In this document: positions 25,848 through 33,055 of the stretch, in pieces | Position numbering within the stretch: the first letter of the stretch is position 1 | How the letters are laid out: each line of letters opens with the position of its first letter | Source of the DNA: a bacterium HR30 | GTDB taxonomy: Bacteria; Desulfobacterota; Binatia; HRBIN30 | NCBI GenBank assembly: GCA_002898795.1 | Contig: BEIG01000015.1 | Location: 1-45,243, forward strand | Direction: 5' to 3' | Length of the DNA: 45,243 bases | Notes under the pieces: generated by a model | The model's database searches: none | The model's input: the letters and a program-made list of their open reading frames with translations, nothing else | Told to the model about the DNA's origin: nothing | Program-made: the position numbers and the translations under genes

Positions 25848-26630
25848 TTATGGACTAGTCGACGAACTATTGCAAGAGGCCTCGCATTCTTTTTCCGCAA
25901 CCTTGCAAGCTTCGAGATCCGTGCGGAGCTGCCTCATGCAAGCCCCAGTGCAAGAGCGTGCGGTCTGAAGAGCTGACTGGCACTCCGCCGAACTCCAGCC
26001 TGCGGCACAAGCCTGTCGCGCAGCAACAATAGGCTCAACGCAAGCCCTGAGGCAGCTTGCCGCCTTCTGCTGCGCAGCCGACTTACAAGCAGTTTCCTGA
26101 GCCTTACAGTTCATCCGGCACGACGGATCTACGGGCGGTAGCGGGCAGTCAGTTGGAACGAGTGGGCAAGCCGCTTTGCAGGCCTGCTCTGTCGATTTGC
26201 ACTGGGCATGGGCCGACCGGAACGCAGTGGTGCACGGTTGGGCACACTGTACATATGCCGCCCAAGCATCGAGGCACGCCTGCGACCCCGGCACGCTACA
26301 GGCTGCCCTCGCCGCTGCCAAGGCGTCAGCGCAGTTCGTAGTCAAACAACTTTGCAAGGTAGCGCGAGCCTCAGCCTTGCAATTTCGCTCTGCCTGATCG
26401 CACTGGTGTTTGCAGGACGGGTCGATTTGTCCTCCAAGCAAGGGACACCGTGGGAAAGGATGCCCGTGGTGATGATTGTCATCGTCTACCCGGGGCCCCT
26501 TGTCGTGGTCCTCATGGTGTCCGGATGGGCCGCGGTGGTGATTGTCACGCGCCAGAGCCACCGAGGCACCAGCCCCTGCTAACGCCGCAATTGCCAGAGC
26601 CGCCGTGAGCCAAAATCTCCTACGTTTCAT
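25848..26630 (-). CDS. Exported protein with two 13-cysteine repeats and His-rich segment
   Basis: A 260-residue protein. Residues 1-28 form a signal peptide (basic start, hydrophobic core, ending VALA). Residues 29-60 are rich in His and Asp (nine His), suggesting metal binding. Two repeats follow. Cysteines in the first are at 62, 73, 77, 84, 95, 100, 111, 119, 129, 133, 144, 151 and 155, and in the second at 162, 171, 175, 182, 193, 197, 208, 217, 227, 231, 242, 249 and 253, with nearly the same spacing. The sequence between is Ala/Gln/Lys-rich and helical. The 26 cysteines are probably paired as disulfides after export. Start ATG 26630 has AGGAGG upstream; an in-frame TTG three codons earlier is too close to it. 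Function unknown; I know no family. Confidence 0.8.
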   Translation of the reverse strand: MKRRRFWLTAALAIAALAGAGASVALARDNHHRGPSGHHEDHDKGPRVDDDNHHHGHPFPRCPLLGGQIDPSCKHQCDQAERNCKAEARATLQSCLTTNCADALAAARAACSVPGSQACLDAWAAYVQCAQPCTTAFRSAHAQCKSTEQACKAACPLVPTDCPLPPVDPSCRMNCKAQETACKSAAQQKAASCLRACVEPIVAARQACAAGWSSAECQSALQTARSCTGACMRQLRTDLEACKVAEKECEASCNSSSTSP

Positions 26631-26707
26631 GGATCCCAACCCTCCTTCTTGCCAATTCTTCGACCGACGAGAGCTACGATCAACCCAGGCTGACCCGTTA
26701 CTTCCTC

Positions 26708-26720
26708 AGGCTTCAAGCCT
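26708..26720. repeat. 13-bp inverted repeat in a divergent promoter region
   Basis: AGGCTT and AAGCCT face each other around a single C. The site lies 78 bases upstream of the Cys-rich gene start and 156 bases before nagA, so it could be an operator for either gene. No binding protein can be named. Confidence 0.4.
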
Positions 26721-26875
26721 TGCCATCCTCACTGCTCCACAGTCTGCCTGTAAGGATGAAAGTTGTCCACAATTTATTGCTCCCCATCGTTGCCCACGCT
26801 TGCCTCTTGTTCCCCGTTCGGCAAAGTGGGCCCGAAACGAATCCGCTATCTGGGTCAAGTGGAAGGAAAGAACCC

Positions 26876-28039
26876 ATGGAAAAATTGCTCATCCGCCAAG
26901 GGCGGGTCTTGTTACCTCACGGTTGGAGCGAAGAGACAGATGTCCGGGTGGAGGCAGGGCTGATCGATCGCGTGGACAAGGACCTTGCTGCACCCGCTGG
27001 GCGGGAAATCGATGCTAGGGGCTGCATGGTCGTGCCCGGGTTTGTCGACCTCCACATTCACGGTGGCTTCGGTCGGCTTTGCGAAACCGGAGATCCCGAG
27101 GCGATTCTCGAGCTATCGAGGCAACTTCCCCAATTCGGCATCACAGCTTTTCTCCCCACGGTGGCGACTTTGCCCCGACAAAGGTTGCAAACCGTGGTCG
27201 AGGCAATCGCCATGGCGACCGGAGGGGAACCAGGGGCCCGAATTTTGGGGATCCACCTGGAGGGTCCTTTTCTCAATCGCCACTGTGCTGGCGCTCAAAA
27301 TCGCCGCTGGATGCGAGCGCCCGATCTCGCCGAGTTTGACGACCTCGTTGCTCGCAGCGGGGGTCTTATCAAGATGATGACGATTGCCCCAGAACTACCA
27401 GGAGCCATCCCTCTTATCGCTGTGGCGGTGGAACGAGGAGTCGTGGTGGCCCTCGGCCACAGCGAGGCCAATGAAGAAGAGGCGCTCCTGGCAATCGATG
27501 CGGGGGCAACCCATGTAACTCATTTGTACAACGCCATGCGCCCGTTTCACCATCGCGAACCTGGTCTTGTCGGTGTCGCACTCACCGACCCGACGGTCAC
27601 GGTAGAACTCATTGCCGATGGCCACCACGTGCGCCCGCGCGCGCTCGACCTTGCGTGGAGGCTGCGCCGCGGAACGGACATCGTCTTGGTCAGTGACGCG
27701 GTTGCGCTGGGTTTACCCGAAGGGGAGCACGAGCTTTTGGGCACGCGCTGCGTGGTGCAAAACGGCGCCGTGCGTACCGCCAACGGGGGAAAATTGTTCG
27801 GAAGCTGCCTCGCACTGGATGGCGCCGTGCGCAATCTCTGTCGATGGCTCCCGACCGTTGCTCCGGAACGGATCTTGGAAGCCGCAAGCACAACCCCGAA
27901 CCGGGTACTCCGCCTAGACAACACCTTCGGTCGAATCGAGGCCGGCTACCAAGCCGATTTGGTCGTTCTCGACGAGAACTACCAAGTCGCGTACACGATC
28001 GTTGGTGGTCGAGTGGTATACGAAAGGGCTGCTCCCTAG
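26876..28039 (+). CDS. nagA: N-acetylglucosamine-6-phosphate deacetylase
   Basis: A 387-residue amidohydrolase that removes acetate from GlcNAc-6-phosphate, in amino sugar and cell-wall recycling. The metal and catalytic residues are H60-x-H62 (DLHIHGG), E129 (HLEGPF), H195 (GHSEA), H216 (THLYNAM) and the catalytic Asp274 (LVSDAV). It starts at ATG 26876 with GGAAGGAAAG just upstream; a longer frame back to 26720 has no ribosome site. No nagB or GlcNAc transporter is adjacent. It fits the murein recycling theme of the ldcA-mpl cluster, although it lies about 19 kb away. A HIT-like gene follows 21 bases later. Confidence 0.92.
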   Translation: MEKLLIRQGRVLLPHGWSEETDVRVEAGLIDRVDKDLAAPAGREIDARGCMVVPGFVDLHIHGGFGRLCETGDPEAILELSRQLPQFGITAFLPTVATLPRQRLQTVVEAIAMATGGEPGARILGIHLEGPFLNRHCAGAQNRRWMRAPDLAEFDDLVARSGGLIKMMTIAPELPGAIPLIAVAVERGVVVALGHSEANEEEALLAIDAGATHVTHLYNAMRPFHHREPGLVGVALTDPTVTVELIADGHHVRPRALDLAWRLRRGTDIVLVSDAVALGLPEGEHELLGTRCVVQNGAVRTANGGKLFGSCLALDGAVRNLCRWLPTVAPERILEAASTTPNRVLRLDNTFGRIEAGYQADLVVLDENYQVAYTIVGGRVVYERAAP

Positions 28040-28060
28040 GGTGTCGAATGGAGCCTGTAC

Positions 28061-28378
28061 GTGGACAAGCAGGCGTGTGAGCTGTGCGTCCTGACTCCGA
28101 GCACCCGCTGGTACGCCGAGTACAACGAGCCGCTTCGCTTTGTCATCATCGACTGCGACTCGTGTGATGTGCCGATGGCAGTTCTGCGGGAGCATCGGGC
28201 CACGGTGCAACCTTGGGAACGCGGCATCATCGAATCTGCCCTGCGGGATGTTGCGGACCAACGATTCCCCCAAGGCTGGTTTTTCGACGACCACATGCGC
28301 CAGATTCCCGATCACTATCACATCCACGCCCGCCCCCTGCCCAGTTGGGCTCCTTCGAACAGGGCACGAAAAGTCTGA
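28061..28378 (+). CDS. Small HIT-like protein with zinc CxxC pairs
   Basis: A 105-residue protein. The near-C-terminal H85-Y-H87-I-H89 fits the HxHxH histidine-triad motif. The N-terminal C6-x-x-C9 and later C32-x-x-C35 and H45 resemble the zinc site of HIT proteins. HIT enzymes hydrolyse or transfer nucleoside phosphates. The middle (PMAVLREHRATV) matches the segment before the triad. The protein is shorter than typical HIT proteins (about 110-150) and the fold-level match is mine, not verified. The start is GTG 28061 with GGAG seven bases upstream. It follows nagA by 21 bases, probably on the same transcript, with no known pathway link. Confidence 0.6.
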   Translation: MDKQACELCVLTPSTRWYAEYNEPLRFVIIDCDSCDVPMAVLREHRATVQPWERGIIESALRDVADQRFPQGWFFDDHMRQIPDHYHIHARPLPSWAPSNRARKV

Positions 28379-29520
28379 GTGTCGAACTTACAAGACTATC
28401 TCGCAACCCGATTGGCAACGCCAAGCCGAACTGGAGCAAAGGAAAGACTTGGCTGGAAAGAAGCGGCCTCTGCAACTGGATGCGTTGGCCCATAGCCGTC
28501 ACGAACGCAAACGCTGTGGCCACAGTTTCCTTTGCACCACGCCTCGTCAGCCGCCTAGACCAGCAGCGCCGCACACGTGCATTGCGGCCCTCTTCGTTGC
28601 GCTGGGCGTGCTAGGGGAGCAACGCCTGGGCGCCCTGTCCCGCACGCCGACGACGGAAATGGTCGAACCACCTCCTTTTTGCCTCCAGGACCCGATTGGC
28701 GCCGCTCGACCAGTGCCCACCACGGCACCCGCCGCTGCGCCGCACGCGGACAAGGCATCGCGCCAGGCATGATCCAATCCAAGGGCAAGCCGACCGCGGG
28801 GGGTCGAGCGTCTTGGCCATGTTCCGTGAGGGTCTTTGAGGATCCGCTCTCCAACTTTGGTCCTCCACGGAGGCAGAGGCAGTGCGTGGACTGGCACGGG
28901 AGCACTCCGCCATGAGTATCTATTATGGCGGAAGCAGGGCTGCGGCGGGGCTCGGGGCCGACGGCTACGTTTCCGTGGCTCAACGTGGTGCGGCGATGGA
29001 GTTGGTGTGAACCAAGGCTCATCGGCCCCGGCTGGTACGACCTACCGACCGAGCACTGGGTGGTTCCATCGCGGCATGGAAGCTCGTGCTTGCACGGGAG
29101 TCGAGTTGGCGAGACTTCTCTAGGATTGTGCGCTGGTGCGGGCGCAGCCGCTTTGGGGTGGGAATGTGATGGTCTCTTTTTTAATCGCGTGGCCGTCCTG
29201 GCTCACCGCCGCTCAACCCCTCGCCCACGCTGACCCACGTACCCTAACGAGTTCCCCACTCTTCGCCGAGGCGGGAAACTTGCGCAGGTACGAGCCTGCC
29301 CGTCCTACGACTTCGCTCGGTCAGCAGCAGAAAGCCAATTCTGGAAAACCTCCTTGGCCAGGAACAAGGTGCAGCCTGCGGTCAAGAAATCATTGTGGCG
29401 CATTGACCACCTCACCTCACATCCCAAGAGCGGTGGCGCTGGCCATGAAAGGCAACGCACAAGTTCGTTGTTCCCCAAAACTTGCTGCGCGAAGGATGCA
29501 TCGGTAGCTTGTGGGGGATC
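28379..29520. other. 1.1-kb region without a recognisable gene
   Basis: The largest gap. Frames of 80-200 codons exist on both strands, but their composition is Arg/Pro/Ser-rich, they overlap each other and none begins with a ribosome site or shows a domain. I searched by eye for RNase P RNA, SRP RNA, tmRNA and tRNA signatures and saw none. The promoter of the mla operon should lie at the right end; a GGGGG ribosome site precedes mlaF. It may be decayed sequence. Confidence 0.45.
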
Positions 29521-30324
29521 ATGTCGAGTAGCGCGGTCTCTTCGCACCAATGTCCGGTCGCGTTTGAGCGGGTGTCGATGCGGTTCGGAACGAGACCCGT
29601 ACTGATCGACTTCTCTTGCGAGTTTCCCGGAGGCCGGATCTCTGTCGTCCTCGGAGGGAGCGGCGCCGGCAAAACCACCATCCTGCGTCTCATTGGCGGG
29701 CTCATTCAGCCGCAAGAGGGCCGCATTTGGGTGGCTGGCACAAATGTCGTGGGTTTGTCGGAGCGACAGCTTTATGAGGTGCGCCGCAAGCTGGGCATGA
29801 TGTTCCAGGGTGGGGCCTTGCTCAACTCGCTCACTGTTTACGAAAATCTCGCTTTCCCTCTGCGGGAACACACGCAGTTGAGCGAGCAGGAGATTGCCGA
29901 GCGAGTGCACGCCACCCTTGCGGCCGTGGGGCTTAGGGACGTCGATCATCTTCTTCCCGGGGAGCTATCGGGCGGCATGATCAAGCGCGTAGCACTTGCG
30001 CGCGCCATCCTGCGCGACCCGCAAATTCTCCTGTGCGACGAGCCTTTCTCCGGACTCGATCCGATCTCCGTAAAACGCATCGAAGCGCTGTTGCGCCGGA
30101 TCAACCAAGAACGTGGGATCACCATGATCGTCTCTTCCCACCACATCCCCTCCACCATGCGTATGGCCCATCACGTCGTGCTGCTGTGGGATCACAAGGC
30201 TGTTCAGGGAACACCGCAAGAACTGGCGTCCAGCCCGGATCCGCAAATTGCGGATTTTTTCAACGAAGAACTCCATGAAGAGGGCGTTCGCGAGCCGCAG
30301 CACACACCGGTTCATCGCTGGTAA
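29521..30324 (+). CDS. mlaF: Mla phospholipid transport ATP-binding protein
   Basis: A 267-residue ABC ATPase of the MlaF/Ttg2A type. The Walker A is GGSGAGKT at 45-52, the signature LSGGM at 149-153 and Walker B ILLCDEP at 169-175. The LSGGM signature and MMFQGGALLNSLTV stretch are characteristic of this subfamily. It powers lipid transfer between the outer and inner membranes through MlaE and the MCE protein MlaD. ATG 29521 is preceded by GGGGG; an in-frame start at 29482 lacks one. mlaE follows with a six-base gap. Confidence 0.93.
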   Translation: MSSSAVSSHQCPVAFERVSMRFGTRPVLIDFSCEFPGGRISVVLGGSGAGKTTILRLIGGLIQPQEGRIWVAGTNVVGLSERQLYEVRRKLGMMFQGGALLNSLTVYENLAFPLREHTQLSEQEIAERVHATLAAVGLRDVDHLLPGELSGGMIKRVALARAILRDPQILLCDEPFSGLDPISVKRIEALLRRINQERGITMIVSSHHIPSTMRMAHHVVLLWDHKAVQGTPQELASSPDPQIADFFNEELHEEGVREPQHTPVHRW

Positions 30325-30330
30325 GGTACC

Positions 30331-31107
30331 ATGACCCGTTTCATTGCAGACCTTGGTTACGCGACGATCCGGTTTATCCTCGAACTCGGGCGTATTGCCG
30401 CATTCGCTGCCGATGTGGGGCGCGCTGTGATCACTCCGCCGGCACGCGTGGGCGCGTTTGTTGCCGAGCTATTCAACATCGGGGTTCTTTCGCTTCTCAT
30501 CATTTGCGTCAGTGGGGCAGCTGTCGGCATGGTGTTAGGCTTGCAAGGGTACAACACCTTGGTTCGATTCGGAGCAGAAGAGTCGCTGGGAGCCGTCGTT
30601 GGCTTGAGCCTCATTCGGGAGCTCGGGCCAGTGTTGACAGCGCTGCTCACCACGGGCCGCGCGGGTTCTGCGACCACGGCGGAAATTGGCACCATGGTGG
30701 CCACCGAGCAGCTCGACGGCTTGCGAATGCTTGCCATCGACCCAGTCCACTTGGTCGTTGCCCCGAAAACGTTGGCCATGGTGGCGGCGATGCCATTGCT
30801 GTCCGCCTTGTTTATCGTCTGCGGCCTGGCCGGTGGTTACCTCGTTGGGGTTGCCCTGATGGGGGTCGACGCGGGCAACTACGTTTCCAGCCTACAAAAC
30901 GCGGTGGACTTCCGTGACGATGTGCTGGGCAGCGTGTTGAAAGCCTTCGTCTTCGGCATCCTCGTGGGCCTGATTTCCACCTTCCGAGGGTATACGTGCC
31001 AGCCCACGTCAGCCGGGGTTAGCGCCGCCACGACCTCGACCGTCGTGGTTGGTTCCGTGTCGGTTTTGTTGTTCGACTACATCATCACTGCGTTGTGGGG
31101 GGTATAA
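30331..31107 (+). CDS. mlaE: Mla permease MlaE
   Basis: A 258-residue inner-membrane protein with five or six hydrophobic segments. It has the family stretch VVGLSLIRELGPVLTALLTTGRAGSA (broken here by no gap; only the LIRELGPVLTALL core is quoted as the motif) and EIGTMVATEQLDGLRML, which form the coupling region to the ATPase. The permease domain is followed by the RGYTCQPTSAGV segment conserved in MlaE. It forms a dimer at the centre of the MlaFED complex. It lies six bases after mlaF and ten before mlaD. Confidence 0.93.
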   Translation: MTRFIADLGYATIRFILELGRIAAFAADVGRAVITPPARVGAFVAELFNIGVLSLLIICVSGAAVGMVLGLQGYNTLVRFGAEESLGAVVGLSLIRELGPVLTALLTTGRAGSATTAEIGTMVATEQLDGLRMLAIDPVHLVVAPKTLAMVAAMPLLSALFIVCGLAGGYLVGVALMGVDAGNYVSSLQNAVDFRDDVLGSVLKAFVFGILVGLISTFRGYTCQPTSAGVSAATTSTVVVGSVSVLLFDYIITALWGV

Positions 31108-31117
31108 AGGGGTAAAC

Positions 31118-31609
31118 ATGAATCGCTCACCACGCCGCGATCTCATTGTCGGTTTGTTCGTGTTGGCGGGGCTTGCCGCCTTGGCGTATTTGTCGATGAA
31201 CGTCGGCGGCCTCACTTTTCGTAACCAAGGGGGGCTTATGCTTTATGCTTCCTTCGACGAAATCGGCGGGCTCAAACCGCGGGCACCGGTGGTCATTGCC
31301 GGGGTCAAGGTCGGACAAGTGGTCGACATCGTTCTCGACGATGACTACCGCGCCCGTGTGCGCATGGATTTGCGCCGCGACCTGAAGCTGCCGGTAGATT
31401 CTACTGCTTCGATCGTGACCGCGGGCTTGCTAGGCGACCAGTACATCTCCATCCAAGTGGGCGGAGACGATCGCTACTTGGAAAATGGCGGCACCATTAC
31501 GATGACGGAATCCGCCCTTAGCCTCGAGCGGCTGATCGGAAAGTTTATTTATTCCTTTGAACGGGGCGGCAATGGCAGCGACAAAGCGTCCGATGGGGGC
31601 AAGCCGTGA
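31118..31609 (+). CDS. mlaD: MCE domain protein MlaD
   Basis: A 163-residue protein. One N-terminal membrane segment (about 8-30) is followed by one MCE domain (about 38-120) with LYASFDEIGGLKPRAPVVIA and GLLGDQYISIQVG. Such proteins form a hexameric ring in the periplasm that carries phospholipid from MlaC or to it. A Lys/Gly-rich short tail follows. ATG 31118 is preceded by AAAGGGG. The mlaA start overlaps its stop (GTGA). Confidence 0.92.
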   Translation: MNRSPRRDLIVGLFVLAGLAALAYLSMNVGGLTFRNQGGLMLYASFDEIGGLKPRAPVVIAGVKVGQVVDIVLDDDYRARVRMDLRRDLKLPVDSTASIVTAGLLGDQYISIQVGGDDRYLENGGTITMTESALSLERLIGKFIYSFERGGNGSDKASDGGKP

Positions 31610-32337
31610 AGCAGGCATTCCTACGCAGGTGCTGCCTTCGGATCTCGATCGCCGGCCTTTTCTTTCTCCGCGCCGGGTTGGTTTTCGCGCAGGAGTACGA
31701 CCCGTGGCAGCGTTTCAATCGAGCGATGTTTACCTTCAACGACACCATCGACACCTATGCCTTGGAGCCGGTAGCCAAAGCGTGGGACCGGATCGTCCCG
31801 GAGCGGGTAGAACAATCCGTGACCAACCTGTTTCAGAATGTCTACACCCCACTGGTCGCGATCAACAACGTGCTGCAGGGTAAACCACACCACGCAGCCG
31901 AGGATGTCGCGCGCTTCATGGCCAACTCGACCTTCGGCCTGTTTGGATTGTTCGACGTCGCCAGCCACTGGGGGCTGGAAAAACACGACGAAGATTTCGG
32001 CCAAACCCTGGCCGTCTGGGGAGTCCCCGCGGGCCCTTACCTCGTCTTGCCCTTTGTTGGCCCCTCGTCTCCACGCGATGCCGTAGGCTACGCTGTGGAC
32101 TCCGTCGCAACTGTCTACTGGTTTTTTGCCGACATCCGCTTCACGATTGGTCCGCAAACCGTTCAGGTCGTGAACAGCCGCGCTCAGGCCCTCGATGCCG
32201 TGCGAGAATTGAAAACCGCCTCGGTCGACTACTACGCCGCCGTACGCAATGCTTACTTGCAACGCCGGGCAAGGCAAATCAAAGACCAACAAGAAAACGC
32301 TGGCCCAGATGAAGAGTTGTATCGCATCGAGGAGTGA
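31606..32337 (+). CDS. mlaA: MlaA/VacJ family protein without lipobox
   Basis: A 243-residue MlaA-family protein. In Gram-negative bacteria MlaA sits with porins in the outer membrane and removes misplaced phospholipids. Family features are YDPWQRFNRAMFTFND near residue 30, LFQNVYTPLVAINNVLQGK, and FGQTLAVWGVPAGPYLVLPF. The signal peptide ends FA|QEYDPW with no Cys after it, so the lipid anchor typical of E. coli MlaA is missing; it should be released by signal peptidase I. The start GTG 31606 overlaps the mlaD stop. mlaC follows after three bases. Confidence 0.9.
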   Translation: MKQAFLRRCCLRISIAGLFFLRAGLVFAQEYDPWQRFNRAMFTFNDTIDTYALEPVAKAWDRIVPERVEQSVTNLFQNVYTPLVAINNVLQGKPHHAAEDVARFMANSTFGLFGLFDVASHWGLEKHDEDFGQTLAVWGVPAGPYLVLPFVGPSSPRDAVGYAVDSVATVYWFFADIRFTIGPQTVQVVNSRAQALDAVRELKTASVDYYAAVRNAYLQRRARQIKDQQENAGPDEELYRIEE

Positions 32338-32340
32338 CCG

Positions 32341-33003
32341 ATGACGTACGGATGCCACCAACCACCGCTGTTCGTCGCCGTTTGTCGCACCGGCACCTGG
32401 TTGCTCTTCGCGTTGAGCCTGTTCTCGGGTGCGACCGTGAAGGCAACGGAAAACCCACGTGAGGTCATCGAGCGCACGGCCGATGCCGTGTTAGCTGTCC
32501 TCCGCGACACTTCGCTGACCAGCGACGAAAAGCGCCGGCGCATCGAGGACATTGCCTCCAACCGCTTCGACTTCGATACCGTGGCTAAACTGGTGCTAGC
32601 TCGCAACTGGAAGCGGCTGTCGCCCGAACAGCAAGCTCGCTTCGTGCAGGAGTTTCGCAAGCACCTCTCCCTCACCTACGGGCGCAACGTCGATCAGTAC
32701 AGTGACGAGCGCGCGGAAGTCACTGGCGAGCGGCAAGAGGCAGACGGCGACTGGACGGTGAAAACCCGCATCGTTCGGCCCCAGGGAGGCGAGCCAGTGC
32801 TGGTGGATTATCGTTTGCGGAAGTTCGGAGACCAATGGAAGGTCATCGACGTCATCATCGAAGGCACGAGTCTCGTGGCAAACTTCCGCTCGCAGTTTCA
32901 AGAAATTGTCAGCCGAGATGGTCCGGAAAAGCTTCTCCAACTGCTGGAAGAAAAAAACAGCCGTGGCGAACCTCTGGGGCAGGTACCCGGTCGGAAGAGT
33001 TGA
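32341..33003 (+). CDS. mlaC: Periplasmic phospholipid carrier MlaC
   Basis: A 220-residue protein of the Ttg2D/MlaC family. The signal region (about 15-36) ends near TVKA. The mature part shows NPREVIERTADAVLAVL, the helical region RFDFDTVAKLVLARNWKRLS, TYGRNVDQYSDE and a C-terminal beta part with DYRLRKFGDQWKVIDVIIEG. MlaC carries phospholipid across the periplasm between MlaA and the MlaFED complex. It ends the operon. No MlaB (STAS) gene is present in the operon. Confidence 0.92.
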   Translation: MTYGCHQPPLFVAVCRTGTWLLFALSLFSGATVKATENPREVIERTADAVLAVLRDTSLTSDEKRRRIEDIASNRFDFDTVAKLVLARNWKRLSPEQQARFVQEFRKHLSLTYGRNVDQYSDERAEVTGERQEADGDWTVKTRIVRPQGGEPVLVDYRLRKFGDQWKVIDVIIEGTSLVANFRSQFQEIVSRDGPEKLLQLLEEKNSRGEPLGQVPGRKS

Positions 33004-33016
33004 GAGGTTACTCAGC

Positions 33017-33033
33017 AGTTACGGGACGTAACT
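33017..33033. repeat. 7-bp inverted repeat between mlaC and uvrA
   Basis: AGTTACG and CGTAACT pair around GGA, directly between the convergent mlaC and uvrA stop codons. It may act as a short terminator or mRNA end, although no T run follows. Confidence 0.4.
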
Positions 33034-33055
33034 CGAGCCGCCGGACCACGCTTGC

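Noticed and set aside
29305-29949. 214-codon minus-strand frame
   Set aside because: Runs antisense over the start and Walker A region of mlaF; no independent support.
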